From the NCBI GenBank assembly GCA_030267565.1, contig BRXU01000022.1:1384001-1448000 (forward strand): 64,000 bases of DNA. The letters are read 5' to 3'. How positions within the stretch are numbered: position 1 is the stretch's first letter; every line of letters starts with the position of its first letter. Origin of the DNA: Pleodorina starrii. Its lineage: Eukaryota; Chlorophyta; Chlorophyceae; Chlamydomonadales; Volvocaceae. Shown here in pieces: positions 12,010 through 24,048 of this stretch. The notes beneath the pieces are model-generated. The model was given only the letters and a program-made list of their open reading frames with translations. It was not told where the DNA came from and did not search any database. Made by a program: the position numbers and the translations under genes.

Positions 12010-15000
12010 CTACCCCGTCACAGCGTCCAATCGCTGCATCAACTCAGCCATTTCCAAGGGGCCCAACCCCATTGGCGGATGGGTCGACGCTTCATGCACC
12101 GCCATCAGATCCACAAACCCTGCGTCGCTGAGGACGATCTCGTTGACCGCCACCGCACTGTTGTCCTTGAGGGCGCCGACCGGATCCGATGCTTTTCCTC
12201 CTAAACAGTGTGGTAAATTGGCGGGACACAAGTCTTGAAACGGAGAAATGCGGTAGCTGCTGCTGCGCCTGCGGTGCCTCAGCATGCCAGCTGATCACAA
12301 TCAAGGTACCCACATGCACCCATATCCTGGTACCCTGAACCCGTACCCCGAAACGATTCCACAAAACAGCGTTTATCCTTCGTACCTTCTGCCGGCGGCA
12401 CTGTCCCGGTCTCATCGCCCTCCCCATCCGCCAACATGTCCATGACGTGCTGCAAGTTGAGACGCTCGCGCTTGATGGACACAACCCGGTTTCGCGCCAT
12501 GGCCTCCAGCTTTGACGTCAACCTGATACAGGGCGAACAGTGGACAGGTATGATGGTTAGCAAAAATCGTAATACGTGAACGTGGGGGACCCACAACATC
12601 ATATAATATCAGACACTCAACATTCTACGATCCAGCAGTACGGCAGCGGCCGTAATTGTGGGCAATAGCCGAACTGTACATGGTTTAGTCATCCCCAAAG
12701 CGCGGGTCAACACTTCGACGTGGAATTTTCCCACCCCACCCACTGTGTAACGGCTGCGTCGCGGCCATGCGCTGATCCCGCTGCATTCCCGTTGGCCGTG
12801 CTGGCGATGCTGGGCTGAAGCGCCAGCTGTTGCGTTGCTGGCAACCCCGGCAAGGCGTGCGCGGTGAAGGGCTCGAAGATGATGTTCTGCAGATTGTGCA
12901 TGTAGTGCGTCTGGAGGATGCTGCCCTGCAAGCACGTAGCAAGGCGCGGCTTCGGCAAGTAAGAGTGTACGATTGGTTTGCAACACCACGCTTTTGGAGC
13001 AGAAACTACCGCTGGGGCTCATTCTTAACACCAACCGTTTCTTAACACCAACCGTTTTGATGCCGTGTGGAGAACCCCGAATGTGTCGTTATGAATAATG
13101 CTTCCAATCTACGACGAGCACATGCAACAGACCCCCAGAGACCCCAAACCGCATTCCAGCGCACATCTCAGAAGTCCCACTAGCGTGCTGCGGGCGACGC
13201 CTTGCTCTCCAACGCACCTTGCACAGCGCGTCCAGAACCTTGCCATACCAATGGTCGACTGGCCACTCGGATTGCACAGCGCGAAGGCACGTCTCCGCTT
13301 GCGAAGCGCTGCCTTCGAACAACGGCGAGCAGCTCACCATGCTTCCACCCTCCTCCTGCAGCACACAAGAGGAGGCGTGCACCCATGACCGCGCAGAACC
13401 TATCATTCCAGCATTCGCACCACACGCTTCGGCAAAAGCCACGTACCGGTACTTATATCGGTACCACGTGCTTTGACAACAGCCAGTACATCGCGAAAAG
13501 GACGCCGTCCTATTCCCAACGAAGCTTCTTTTCGTGTGCACTGTAGGGTGGCCCCTCCTTCCCCTTCAGCTACTAAGATGCTCTCTTGAAGCGCCACAAA
13601 GCTGCAAGCACTCCCCGAAATTACGCAGTAACGTCGGGGGCATCGCCCCATGGCGATGGATCGTGTAATTGCCCATTGCTAAAGCATTCCCCGTTTGCCC
13701 ACCAGCATGTTTGCCCACCAGCATCAACCCATACCTTGAGGCTCGTGCACGCGCCGGCTGGCACGTTGAACCGCAGGGATAACAAGTGGTTGCAGTTGGC
13801 TCGCGCCGCCAGAACGGTCAGCAGGTTGTTGACCAGCATGAGGAGCGCCACCGCCCACAGCCGGTCCGCGTCCTCATCTGCAGATAGCGCAGCGAACAGA
13901 ATGAGCTGCGAGGTGCTTACGGAAATGCGTGTTTCCTCGAAAATGCTCCTGGAACGTGCCGAAGCCCGAGGCCGAAGCTTGATACTGTTGGAGAAACGAA
14001 GGCATGCGCCCCCCGCCCAACAGGGCGCGGGCCGCGCTGATACGCGCAACCCGGAAGCGTAGGCAATGCTACCCATTTGCCTCAACGTGAACCCTGCCAC
14101 TGCCTCTTCTACGGACGCACCTCCCGTTCCCGACCGCTCCACGGCTGCCCCGCCAGCGGCGACGCGCTCCACTGCCGCGGCAGCGCTCGCCAGCGGCGCG
14201 TACTTCAGCGCCTCGCCCAGCAGCACCTTGGAAAGGCGCACTCCGTGCAACAGCAGCTCCGGCTGCCGGCTGGCGAGGCATGCCGCCAGCACCCGGCTCA
14301 TGGTAGCCACGTCCGCGGGCGTGCCCAGGGAGACATTCTGGGCCATCTGTGCAGGCGCGGCCAATGTAACCCTTTGCATGGGTAGCCGATGGAACGAAAC
14401 CGTTCGCATTTGTACAAAGTCCCACATATGTACAGCACGCCCAGGTGATGCCCGCAAGTGTGTGCACGCGTGCGGCGCGCTTGCGAGGCGAGCGCGCACG
14501 CGGCTTTGTGTGCGCAGGGGCAATGGTTGGATAACCGTTCGTCGCCGGTACCTGCCTTGAGCCCTAGCTGCCACGAAGCGCGCCGCACTGCAACTGCAGC
14601 ACTGCACACCCCGGACCCCCGCCCACGGCACCCCATCGAATCCACCCTGGCAGCTACACTGCTGTCGACCCAGGCACCCACCCACCTGCAACACCATGTC
14701 CATGAGCCCCAGTGCCTGCTTCTCGTCGCGTAGCCCAGGCCCGCAGGCTAGCATCACGGTCCCCAGTAGCTCGCAAGCGGTGGCTCGTGAGTCCGCCTCG
14801 GCGGGGCCCCACACCGTGATGATGGCGGCCAATTGCTGCAGCAGCTGCGCGGGCGCGTGGCCACCGGGAAAGATGCGGCCTGTCTCCGGGAAGGTGGGTA
14901 TGACGAGCGTGGCGGCGAGAGCGCACTCGAGGCAGGCCTGAGCGAGCAAGGACGAGGAGGGCGCGGCGGGGGCATTCTTGGAAAGGAACGGGGAGGAGAA

Positions 15001-18000
15001 ACGTTGTCACGGAGAAGGAGCCAACTGACGGACAGCGCGACTCCTGCGCAACGGGCACTCGGCCGGGCAAAGTACAGCAGCATGTCCCAATGCGTCGTTT
15101 GGCAGCAGGCCGGCAAGCGCCTGCGGCTCACCTGTGCCTGCTTGCTCGGCGTTGCGTGGTTCCGCAGGACAGCCGAGATCGCCTCGCACATCTGGGCGGC
15201 GTCGCCCACTGCCTGCGCCAGCTGGCGCATTGCGGCCTGTGCGCGCCGAAAGGGATGGTTGGGGCCCTGCATCAAGCTGGCATGCATGTGTACGACCAAG
15301 AGCAGCGTGGGAGCTTGTGCGTCCAACGTGCACGATGCAACATCTTTTGTTTGGGCATACTCGCAGCCTCAATACTCGCGGCGGCAACGGATCACCGTTC
15401 GCTGCCGCTGCGTGGCGCAGAATTCTTTATTTTGAGCGGGATCGGCACACGCCACCAGCTTTGAGGCTACAAGAGTTCGGGAATTTGAGCTGTGCAGCTG
15501 CATGCAGATGCGTAGGCTCACGCCGCGCGAGCCTGAATGACCACAACGCATCATGTCGCCGCAATACCCCCTTGGCCCCCCGGCTCACCAAGATAGTGCC
15601 CCGCAGTTGGGTTGTGTCGCTGTACTGGTCAGCAGTGAGGGCCCGCGGCAGCTCCTGCAGCGCCATGCTGAATGCGGACAGCGAGTAGACGGGAGCCTGT
15701 GGTGGGCGCCCGGAGGCCCAACGGCAACGCCACCACAAACATGTAACAAAACATCCCAAGCTCCACCGGCGTGCGTATGACAGGCGAGCGCGGGAAGCGA
15801 CTCATAAGGTAGACGCCGCTCAAATGCAAAATTGCATCAAGTGGACGGATACGCTTGCACAGTAAAGCTGCCGCGGCCCCTCCCGGTGACACAAGCGCGT
15901 GTAACGTCAGCCGCAGTGGGCGCATTCCAACGTGGAGAAGCTATCGGGTCTTTAGACAAGCAAGGCGGAAAGGCGCTGTCTGCAGGCCTTGGCAGCCTCA
16001 GATCCGTACGGCAACCTTGGAAACCGCAGTATGACGTCGGGTTGCCTATTTGCTCAGCATACGCCTGTCCTAGCCTCTAAATGCCCTCGCTGCCACGGTG
16101 GGTTGGCCTCGCAACCGTTAGCGTACTGGCGGTGCGCCTACCGACCTGCTGCAGCGCCAGGTTAATCACCACCGCGCGCTCGTCGGACCGCAAGCCGGCC
16201 CCACTGCTGTGGCGTATGAGCGCCGCGAATAGCGGGAAGGGCTGCTCGGAGCAGGAGCTCTGTACGATTGCCATCAGGTTCTGCGGGGAGGGGACGGGGC
16301 GGGATGGCGCATGGCAACACAGAAGCATCTGCTGGGCTGCCGTGAGCGCGCGTCCAGCGAAATCGTCGAGCGAATTCTGTGCTCCGGGTGATATATCACA
16401 TGTCAGCAGCGACGTCAGAAAATAAAACCCCGAGCAAGCAAACGGGCCAACTTCCGCGCCTTACGCAGTGACATGGGCGCGCTGCTGCGTGTGTAGGCTG
16501 GGCATTGGCACCGCTTCGTACGCGGTAAGCGGTGCCGGCGCCATCTCAGACAACGCTCAACCGGCAATTGGAACCCGCCTTTTTGTCGCCCGTGCACGTC
16601 TTCATTTGTGGCCCTGGCCCTCAGGCTGTGCGGAAGGCTGCGAACCCGGCTCATAACATGAATGGCTCGCCGACTGGAACGCTCGGACGCTTGCCCGCGG
16701 AGCAGAGGCACGGGCCAATAGCTGGCGGCTTGGCGCCAGCCGGCCCAACTCCGCGTGTCTAGGAAGACGCATCCTTGGTTTGCTTGCATACCCCCCGTCG
16801 CGTATTTCGAACTCTCCGTACAGTAGTGCTGCACAGGCTCTACGCCACGTAAAGAGTGCCGCATAGGACCCGCCGACAACCACGTGCGAAAGGCTCCTGG
16901 CGTTTGTCTTCGGTACGCGCCCGATACACGAAGCTGCAGCGCGACACGCCATAGCTTTCTTGTGAGTGGCCATACGGCAAGCATCGACACTCATTAGTTG
17001 CACCATTGTACAGTACCGCAGGGTTCCCTTACGGCCATGTACAATCGCCTTAGCTTCAGCTACTTGCATGTGCGTTGCAGCCTTTGGCGTCATCCACGCA
17101 CTGGCGTCTACGGTAGGTCCATTTAACGGTGGGGCATGGCCCCGGGCACACCTGCACGGCCTCCGCCTTTTGCCAGCCGCTGCCCTGGTCCAGGTGCTTG
17201 AAGAGGGTCTCCATCACCCGGTACACGGTGCTGATGTCCTGGAGGACAAGGAAAGCGAACGAACAGGACGGCTCATCATTTCGGACATCGATACCTTCGT
17301 AAGGCCGAGGAAAGCAACACGCATTCCCGGCAGCCTGAGGCCCGGCTAGGGGAACACCTTAGGCCGTTGGGGGGCGGCCGCACGCACACTTGAATCCAGT
17401 CTCCAGCCTTAAATGCGCACCGCCCGCAAGCCCCCGCGTTACCGCGGCACGATTTAATTCGACCTGTCGCCCATGCGCATACTCGCCTGCAAAAATGGTT
17501 TGAACTTGAGGAGGACGCTGTGCGCCAGACCGTGTAGGGTTGTCTCATCCGGCGCTGCGCTCGGCTCACCTGATGCAACGCGGGACCCGCCAAGCCGTCA
17601 AGGAACATCAACAAGCGTTTGAAGTCGCGTGCCACAAGATGATGGCCACACACCAAGTTGCTCTCATGGCGTCATGGGTCGTGCAAGTCTGGTAATAACT
17701 ACTGTGCCAAGGCCGCCCAGGGCTTATAACGGATGCCTATCCTATACGCTGTTTGATTTTTACTCTGCCGACACTGCCTCTGCGTCCAAATTTGCATTAG
17801 CCTCTTGGTCACATAAGCTTACTGCGCACAACATCGCGGGCAACACTGGGCCGTGGGTCCCTTCGTTTAAAAGGACACAGTTCGCCACACTTGCACGTTT
17901 GTGCCCCATTACGCATGCCTCTCCTCTCCGCTGGCCTCGCGGCGCCACCGACAGCCCCTCAAGAGCAGCATGCTGCCGTTTATTGGGCACCACCGCATAC

Positions 18001-19248
18001 ACGCGACATGCATACCTGTCGCGCTAGCTCCCTTGCTGGTGTCCAGGTTCTTCAGCACCGCGCCCATGATCTCTTCCAACTTGGTGGGGAGCATCTTGAG
18101 CTCGTGGCACAGCCCCACGTACTCGGCGATGGCGTTCAGGCTGGCCATTTTGAGCTGCTCGTCCCCGCCCGCCTGGCCCGCCAGCTCGCAGACCGTCGTC
18201 ACCAGCGGTTCCACCAATTTCAGCTGGTGCTCCACGGGGCTCTGGGTGCAAGTGTATGTAAGGAGGTGGACATCTTATTCCCCAAGGTGGACATCTTATT
18301 CCCCAAGTTTGGCAGCGTGATATGGGTCGCGTGTGGTAAAATCCGGCCGGGCGTGCGTGCCACCGAGTGTGTATGGGCACGGTACGAAGCGTGCAGACCG
18401 TGAGCACTTGGCTGTTTCGATGACGGCGCCGACCGCTCGTCAGCTAGGTTATTAAAGCAGCTTTGAGAATTTGAAGCAGCACATTGGAAGAGATGTTGTT
18501 CAGAGAGACGTGCATAATCAGGAGCCAAGCGGACTGCCATGCGCAGGAATCCACACCGAATCTAGAGACCCCTGGGTCCAAAAAACGCGCCTTCAGGGCC
18601 CCTAACCGCCTCCGCCAGGCCCACTTTCAATTTACCGAGTCCCACTCCATATCTCGAGCCCACCTGTGCCTTGATGTAGCTTGCCAAAAGCTCAGCGCCG
18701 AAGCGCCGGACCATCGGGTCCGTGTGGCCCAACAGAGTTTTCAACTGCAGACCAGCAGCGAGGGGCCTGTCACCACCGCGATCGCACCCACAAAGCACGC
18801 CTGTGCTGCAACCCACCACAACGTCCGGTTCGTCGATCAGCTCCTTGGCGAAATAGCTGAAAGTGAAGTTGCTGCCCTCTTCCGACGACTTCGACAGCAA
18901 ATATTTATAAGTGTAGACAGCGACTTTGACCTGGCCATAGACCCGGTTTCTGAGGTCTTTCTTCAACCGCCTCGTCAGCCTTCGCGATACCTGCAGCGTT
19001 CGACGACCAGCCGAGCCTCGAGCTCCAGATATTCATGTCGCAGAGACAGCATGTATTTAAGGGCTAACCTTGGCCGTCCTCGCTGGATACTTTTGCAAGT
19101 ATTCTGCCAGCTTCTCCATTTTCCGCTCAACTGCCTTCGGCACATTTTGCCGGGGATCCGGAGACAACGTAGGAAATACTTGAGGCACTAATGTGTTATA
19201 AACTTTCCTGGGCTGCAACGATGCTGGTGTTATAAAGCAGGAAAGCAT
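12010..19248 (-). CDS. HEAT-like protein, weakly similar to the UTP20 N-terminal region
   Basis: Sixteen exons: 19248-19069, 18990-18817, 18744-18664, 18241-18016, about 17650-17570 (start unresolved), 17238-17152, 16280-16146, 15696-15589, 15266-15132, 14937-14686, 14346-14073, 13877-13735, 13355-13218, 12925-12744, 12522-12386 and 12200-12010. All junctions except the one into the fifth exon agree in phase. The product is about 840 residues, mostly amphipathic helices of HEAT/ARM type. The segments VAVYTYKYLL and LLGHTDPMVRRFGAELL resemble the N-terminal part of UTP20, an SSU-processome (18S rRNA maturation) scaffold in the nucleolus. The gene stops after LDAVTG, far short of full UTP20 length (about 2,800 residues in human). 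I see no further exons before 10452. It could instead be another HEAT scaffold. The start ATG at 19248 is the first in frame; the gap to the divergent gene leaves little room for another exon. Confidence 0.7.
16465..16775 (+). repeat. Dispersed repeat, copy 1 (inside an intron)
   Basis: About 310 bp starting near TGACATGGGCGCGCTGCTGC recur in diverged form at 23632-23945 in the same orientation. Shared blocks in the same order include the opening, GTAGGCTG, AAGCGGTGCCGGCGC, GTCGCCCGT and GGCCCAACTC. This copy lies in the intron between exons 17238-17152 and 16280-16146 of the minus-strand gene. The class is unknown. Confidence 0.7.
18266..18308. repeat. 21-bp direct duplication
   Basis: AAGGTGGACATCTTATTCCC occurs twice in tandem within an intron of the HEAT-like gene. 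Confidence 0.7.
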
Positions 19249-19544
19249 CGTTGCGCCCGCCTAGAACGATGAAATCAGGTAGGAATGTGTATGACAGCAT
19301 TGAAAGCAAAGCACAAGAACCGCAAACTGGGCAACGTTTGCGGCAACAGCCCGACTCCTCTCGTTGCAGCGTTGACCTTCGTACAACAGAATTTTGCATA
19401 TTTTCTGTTCAATGGATCTGCTTGGCGGCGCATATAGTACCTCTAATTCAAGGTGTCCAGCTGTAATTTTGGAACCATTGGCATGATCTTAGTTTGCACA
19501 CCGGTGACTCCGGGAGCTTCCCGGCGCAGCTTTCCCGACTCAGC
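19249..19544. promoter_or_regulatory. Short bidirectional promoter region (HEAT-like / ORAI)
   Basis: Only 296 bp separate the minus-strand ATG at 19248 from the plus-strand ATG at 19545, so both promoters and 5' UTRs must share this segment. An out-of-frame ATG at 19482 would make an upstream ORF overlapping the channel start if the transcript begins upstream of it. No core element is recognisable. Confidence 0.55.
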
Positions 19545-22500
19545 ATGGACAGCGTGCTTAGCACGGCCCAGACCATACTAACTGGATACGATGTGACGCT
19601 TCAGCGACAAATACGCAGCGAAGAGCGGACATGGAGGGTGGAGGACCTAGCATACCGGCAGCACGAGCGTGAGCTCGCCTATCAAGAGCATCAGTTCATG
19701 TAGGCGAATCCCCACGTTGTCATTTGGGCACAGCTTTTTAGGGGATGGTGGCCGTGGTTAGAAAGGTGCGGCGCGGGACCCTTTCCCGCAAGGCCCGCGC
19801 ATGCAAAACGCAATGTACGGCAGTGCCACTGCCTTATCCCTCAAGTCACCGTGGGGGAACGTTCTTCCAGCATGCTCGTCGAATCCAGTGCGAATTACGC
19901 TAAGTATGACACTAAAGCGATCCCCCGCGTAATGCTGAGGCCTGTCAGGTTGGAAGAGCGGGCCTTCCTTGCAACCCAAGTCCAGCAGGCGCACGTTGAC
20001 AATGCCAGGGCGCTATGGCAGCGGTGAGGCATCTTTGCTGCCAAGAGCAGTGTTTCATGCGTGGCCTCACCTGCGCGCCATCGTCAAGCTGGCATGCGTG
20101 CTGGGCCAGGACAGGACAGATTCCGGGCTACAAGGAGGCGGGAAACGTTGGCGGCAGGGGCCCCCTGCCACCCGGCTGGCGCTGCCGCCCACCCGCAACC
20201 TGCCCCTGTCGGCTACTTCCCATCGGCGGGTCGTGGCTTGCTGCGCGGACCGCTGCCGGTATGCACAGCCTTTCATCGCTCTCCACACACGAAGACGGCG
20301 CGTCGTTTCGGGCAACCCGCAGGTTTGTCAACCGGAACCGAGCCGAGGTGCAGGAGAAGGCGGAGCAGCTCAAGGCGCTCAGTGCGCTGTCCGCGCTCCT
20401 GGCCGGCTTCGCGTTGGTGAGGTACGCTGAGCTCCGGCGCGTGGTCCCAAGGGGCCAGCACGTCGGCACTAGGGCCCGACCGAACACTGCTTGCAGACGC
20501 GCCGTCCACTAATGGTATCGGCCGCGGTCCCTGGACCCCACAGCTTCTTGGAGTTTCAGTTCGTGGTGAACGCCGACTACAACCACGCCCTCCTGCCGCT
20601 GTTTGCCCTGACGACCGGGATCACGGTAAGACGAGCGCCGCCGCCGTCATCGCCTTCGCAGCTTGGGGAACCGCCCCAACCGGCCCCACCTGGCCTTGCA
20701 GGTGGGCGTGGAGGTGGCGGCGGTGGTGCTGTGCAGTCTCATGCTGGCCAGCATCATGCGGGTTGGGAAGATGTACGTCAGCGAAGAGGTGGGTCGACAT
20801 CCGCACCTGTGATCGGGTCATGCGCCGTTGGACTTGCAGGTACCGTATGCAGTGCCATGTCGGTTGTCACGGGGTTTGGAGTCGTTCTCGACGTGCTTCG
20901 CATCGGGCCGCGCGGGTCCCGTTCGCCCGCAGGGCAGGTACGCCAGCGGCTGTGCGGCGGCTCTGTGGTTGCCGTGCTTGCACTGGCCGTCCGAGGGCCT
21001 CGTGCTGGCATAACGCAAATGCTGCCATAGTCGAAGCGGGAGTTAATCCGTGTGTTCTCGAATGTGGGTTACCTGCAGGAGGAGGCGGAGTTCATGCATC
21101 GCTGCCACGTCTTCGTCAGTCAGTACAGGTACACGGGTCGCGTTCACTGTTGGGTGCAAAGGTGTGGCCCTGGCGGACCGCTACGATGTCACCCGCCGGG
21201 CCACGCAGCCCAGGCGGCGGGCAGCAGCCCGGCCCGCTTCACACATGAGCATGGCCACGACCCAATTCACTCCGGCGAGTGACGGCGATGGGTAAGCCTG
21301 CTTCACAGGTGTACCGTAACCGCTGACTGCCCGTGCACGGGCTTGCCTGCCACGCCCTTGCCGCATTGACATGCAGGCCGGGGGCCAGGCCGCCGGCGCC
21401 CCCGCGCACGTTTTCGGCGTACTGGGCGCACCGATGTGAGGGCGAGTGGAGCACGGCGTTCCGCCTCTTCTCCATTGGAGTTCCCTGCTTCTTCATCAAC
21501 CTGGCGCTAGCGGGTGGGTGAGCCCTGCGCGCACCTTGCATGCTGATACTCCCGTATTTGGTTGGGCAGTTGGCGATACCGTCCGCGAAGACGCACTATT
21601 TGCGCGATCACGCGTGGTTGGGGCCGCAGCTCTCACTAGACGTTTGACTGACACGACCGGGATCGAGGGAGCTGATCGTTGGCAAAACTTTCCGCCTTCC
21701 GCGTGCTTGCTAGTCGCAAGCGTGCAGTGACCAGAATGCGCTGTCGCCTCCTCTCCCGGCCTTGCCCCGGCGCTGGCAGGCTGGATCAAGTTCCACCAGG
21801 CGTCAACCCCCACGGCCGCCAGCCTGGTAACGTGCTGCATGGGCGTGGCGCTCCTTTGGAACCTGTACACGCACCACAAGTGGGGGAGGTACCTTCTGCA
21901 GGACGAGGCGGCCGAGCAGGTGCGAGCGTGCATTTGGGTGTCGGCATGGGGTAGGGTAATTAAAAGAGGCCCGGAGAGTGCGCGTCAAGGGCAAATCGCG
22001 CCGTGGGCGGGAAGTTTCTGCACATTATCCCCTCACAAGGGGAGGCACCGCAGGCGCCAGTGAGTGCACTGGGCCCATCGGGAGATCGCGCGCTGTCCGG
22101 CGCTTCAGGCATCTTAGCGTTAGGAGAGGCATGTCCCACAAGAGGAATGCTCGCAACTTTGCACTCAACCTCCATGGATGTATGGCTCGAGCCTCAGTTG
22201 ACCCGGGACTGGATTACTTGTCGCTATGGTATGGGATTGTGCGGACGCGGCCACTTGCGTTTCTGGCCGGACGGCCTAATCGCAGACCTCAAAAGTGGGC
22301 TAAAGAGTCTTATACTCGACCGACTACATGCGTTCCAGACAGCGCTGAGTTGGCACCATGAGAATGGGGCATACGGTACTGACCGTTGACGTTTCCATAG
22401 GCCAGGCGGGCCTTATTTAAGCCCATACCTCTCAATCCTTCGTTCGGTTCGTGTGACTGTCCCATCCGTCTCAGGACGCTGGGCTCCGCCTGACGCAACC

Positions 22501-22765
22501 ACCTGTGGGCCTTCCTTTCGACTGGCACCTCCCCCAAATGAGCTTGTCAGATGCCCCGGCATCGGAAAGAACAGCACGTGAGCTCGGTCAGGGGTTAAGG
22601 CATCAGGAGAGCCCCCCAGTCCAAGACCAAGACCAAGCACTCGTCCAGCCACAAGTGACTAGCTTGGGGGAGGACGGCGCCACGAACCACGGCGAGGCGG
22701 CCGTGTGCATCGACGGGACTTTATCGACGGTTGGCAGTTGCCCACAACCCCAGTGGGCCACGTGA
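19545..22765 (+). CDS. ORAI-type store-operated calcium channel subunit
   Basis: Eight exons fit in phase: 19545-19699, 20323-20421, 20544-20625, 20702-20788, 21079-21128, 21377-21513, 21780-21919 and 22475-22765, giving exactly 346 residues. Four hydrophobic segments lie at about 70-90, 99-131, 186-208 and 217-234. TM1 reads SALLAGFALVSFLEFQF, which lines up with the SALLSGFAMVAMVEVQL pore helix of animal ORAI1. This puts E88 on the selectivity-filter glutamate (E106 in ORAI1). TM3-TM4 (CFFINLALAGWIKF, MGVALLWNLY) also follow the family. The N-terminus is charged and helical. The last exon is a Gln/Ser-rich, probably cytosolic, tail. The family forms plasma-membrane Ca2+ channels gated by ER STIM in animals; whether a STIM partner exists here cannot be seen. 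Family assignment is strong. The last exon is the least certain part, because read-through past 21919 is also open to 22063. Confidence 0.88.
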
Positions 22766-22989
22766 ACCTCAACGGTGTCACATGCTTTGCAGCGTCTGAC
22801 AGACATTTTTACCCGATATAAGAGGTTATGTGTTCTTGGCGCGCATGAAGCGAACGTGCCTGGCTGGTTGCAAGTAAACTTGCAGGTTAGTAGCACTTTT
22901 CCTACGGTCGTGGCCTTGGATTAGCACGCTTCGCTCCTGTGCCATTGAAAATGCGTATATCGTCGACAGTTATAACTTTGGTACGTCGC

Positions 22990-22994
22990 TGTAA
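22990..22994 (+). promoter_or_regulatory. Candidate TGTAA poly(A) signal for the ORAI gene
   Basis: TGTAA lies 225 bp after the stop codon at 22765, a normal distance for this lineage. Confidence 0.6.
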
Positions 22995-24048
22995 ACTGGA
23001 TTGTAGCGGTGGGGCCGGGCGCTCGTAGCTTAGCACCGCGAACGACCCAAAAAGCGAAAAGCGTGTTTGAGGTAATCTTTCCCGGCATATTTACACACCC
23101 TGCCTGACTCCTTGCGCCGGGCCAGGGACGTCGCCTCGGCGGCGCGCACTTGCGTAAGCGGTTGAAGGGCATGTCATGAGCCGTCGTCAACTCGTCGCCT
23201 TACCACGGACCGCTTACGACCAGTGCCTGCACGTACTGCTGCATACGATACTACTAGTTAACGTTTGTATGCCAATGCTTAAAACATTACAAAATCGTGG
23301 CCCTTACCAAACCGCATAACGGAATTTGCGGCACCATTGCACTGGGCCATTGCAGACATAAACTAAACGGAATAAAAGGCGACCTTGTTTTCAAACAGTT
23401 CAATCTTTACCAACAAAAAGTTCTGGTTGGAGGGAAAGAAAAGGGTCCGCCTGCGTACGGCAACAGACACAGCATCTCCGAGTAGAAGCGTGAGTTTACA
23501 TGACGTGCGTTCGGCAATTATGTTCTCCAATAAGTTAACACTACGCATGTAAGCAGGGACGTCGGTATACAAAACCTCAACCAGGCACGTGGGCTAACTT
23601 TACGTCCTCAAGCTCGCCACCGTGTTCCTCGCAGTAACATGGGCGCGCTGCTGCATGTGTAGGCTGAAAGTTTTCATGGCCTTCAACGCGTAAAGCGGTG
23701 CCGGCGCTTTCGTCGGCAACGACACGACCGGCTAGTGAACCCGCCCTCTGTCGCCCGTTCGCGCCGTCACGTCTGGTCCTTGTCCTTAGGGTAAGTGAAA
23801 ACTTGGCAACCTAGTTTCATAAATCCGGTGACTTGCCCCTTGGACCGTTTGACGCTTGCCAGCGCAACAACGCACGGACCCGTCGCTGGTGGCCTAGCGC
23901 AAGCTGGCCCAACTCTGCGTGCATAGAAGAGCGCATTCTTCACTTACTCGCATGAGGTCGATGCGTTCGTCGAACTCCTCTTTTCTCTGCCGACTCGTAC
24001 AAAAGCATTGCGCAGGCTCTCGCGGAACTCCTGCCGGATACGACGGAC
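22995..24048. other. Intergenic region between ORAI and GATA genes
   Basis: There is no supported gene. The first 600 bp are relatively AT-rich. The second half holds copy 2 of a dispersed repeat. The promoter and 5' UTR of the GATA gene must lie at its right end. Confidence 0.6.
23632..23945 (+). repeat. Dispersed repeat, copy 2 (upstream of GATA gene)
   Basis: Diverged copy of the element at 16465-16775, same orientation and block order (opening TAACATGGGCGCGCTGCTGC, later AAGCGGTGCCGGCGC, GTCGCCCGTTC and TGGCCCAACTC). It ends about 100 bp before the GATA start codon, so it may contribute promoter or 5' UTR sequence. Confidence 0.7.

Noticed and set aside
13433..13463. Near-palindromic CACGTACCGGTAC...GGTACCACGTG element
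   Set aside because: A small imperfect inverted repeat inside an intron, with no sign of function.
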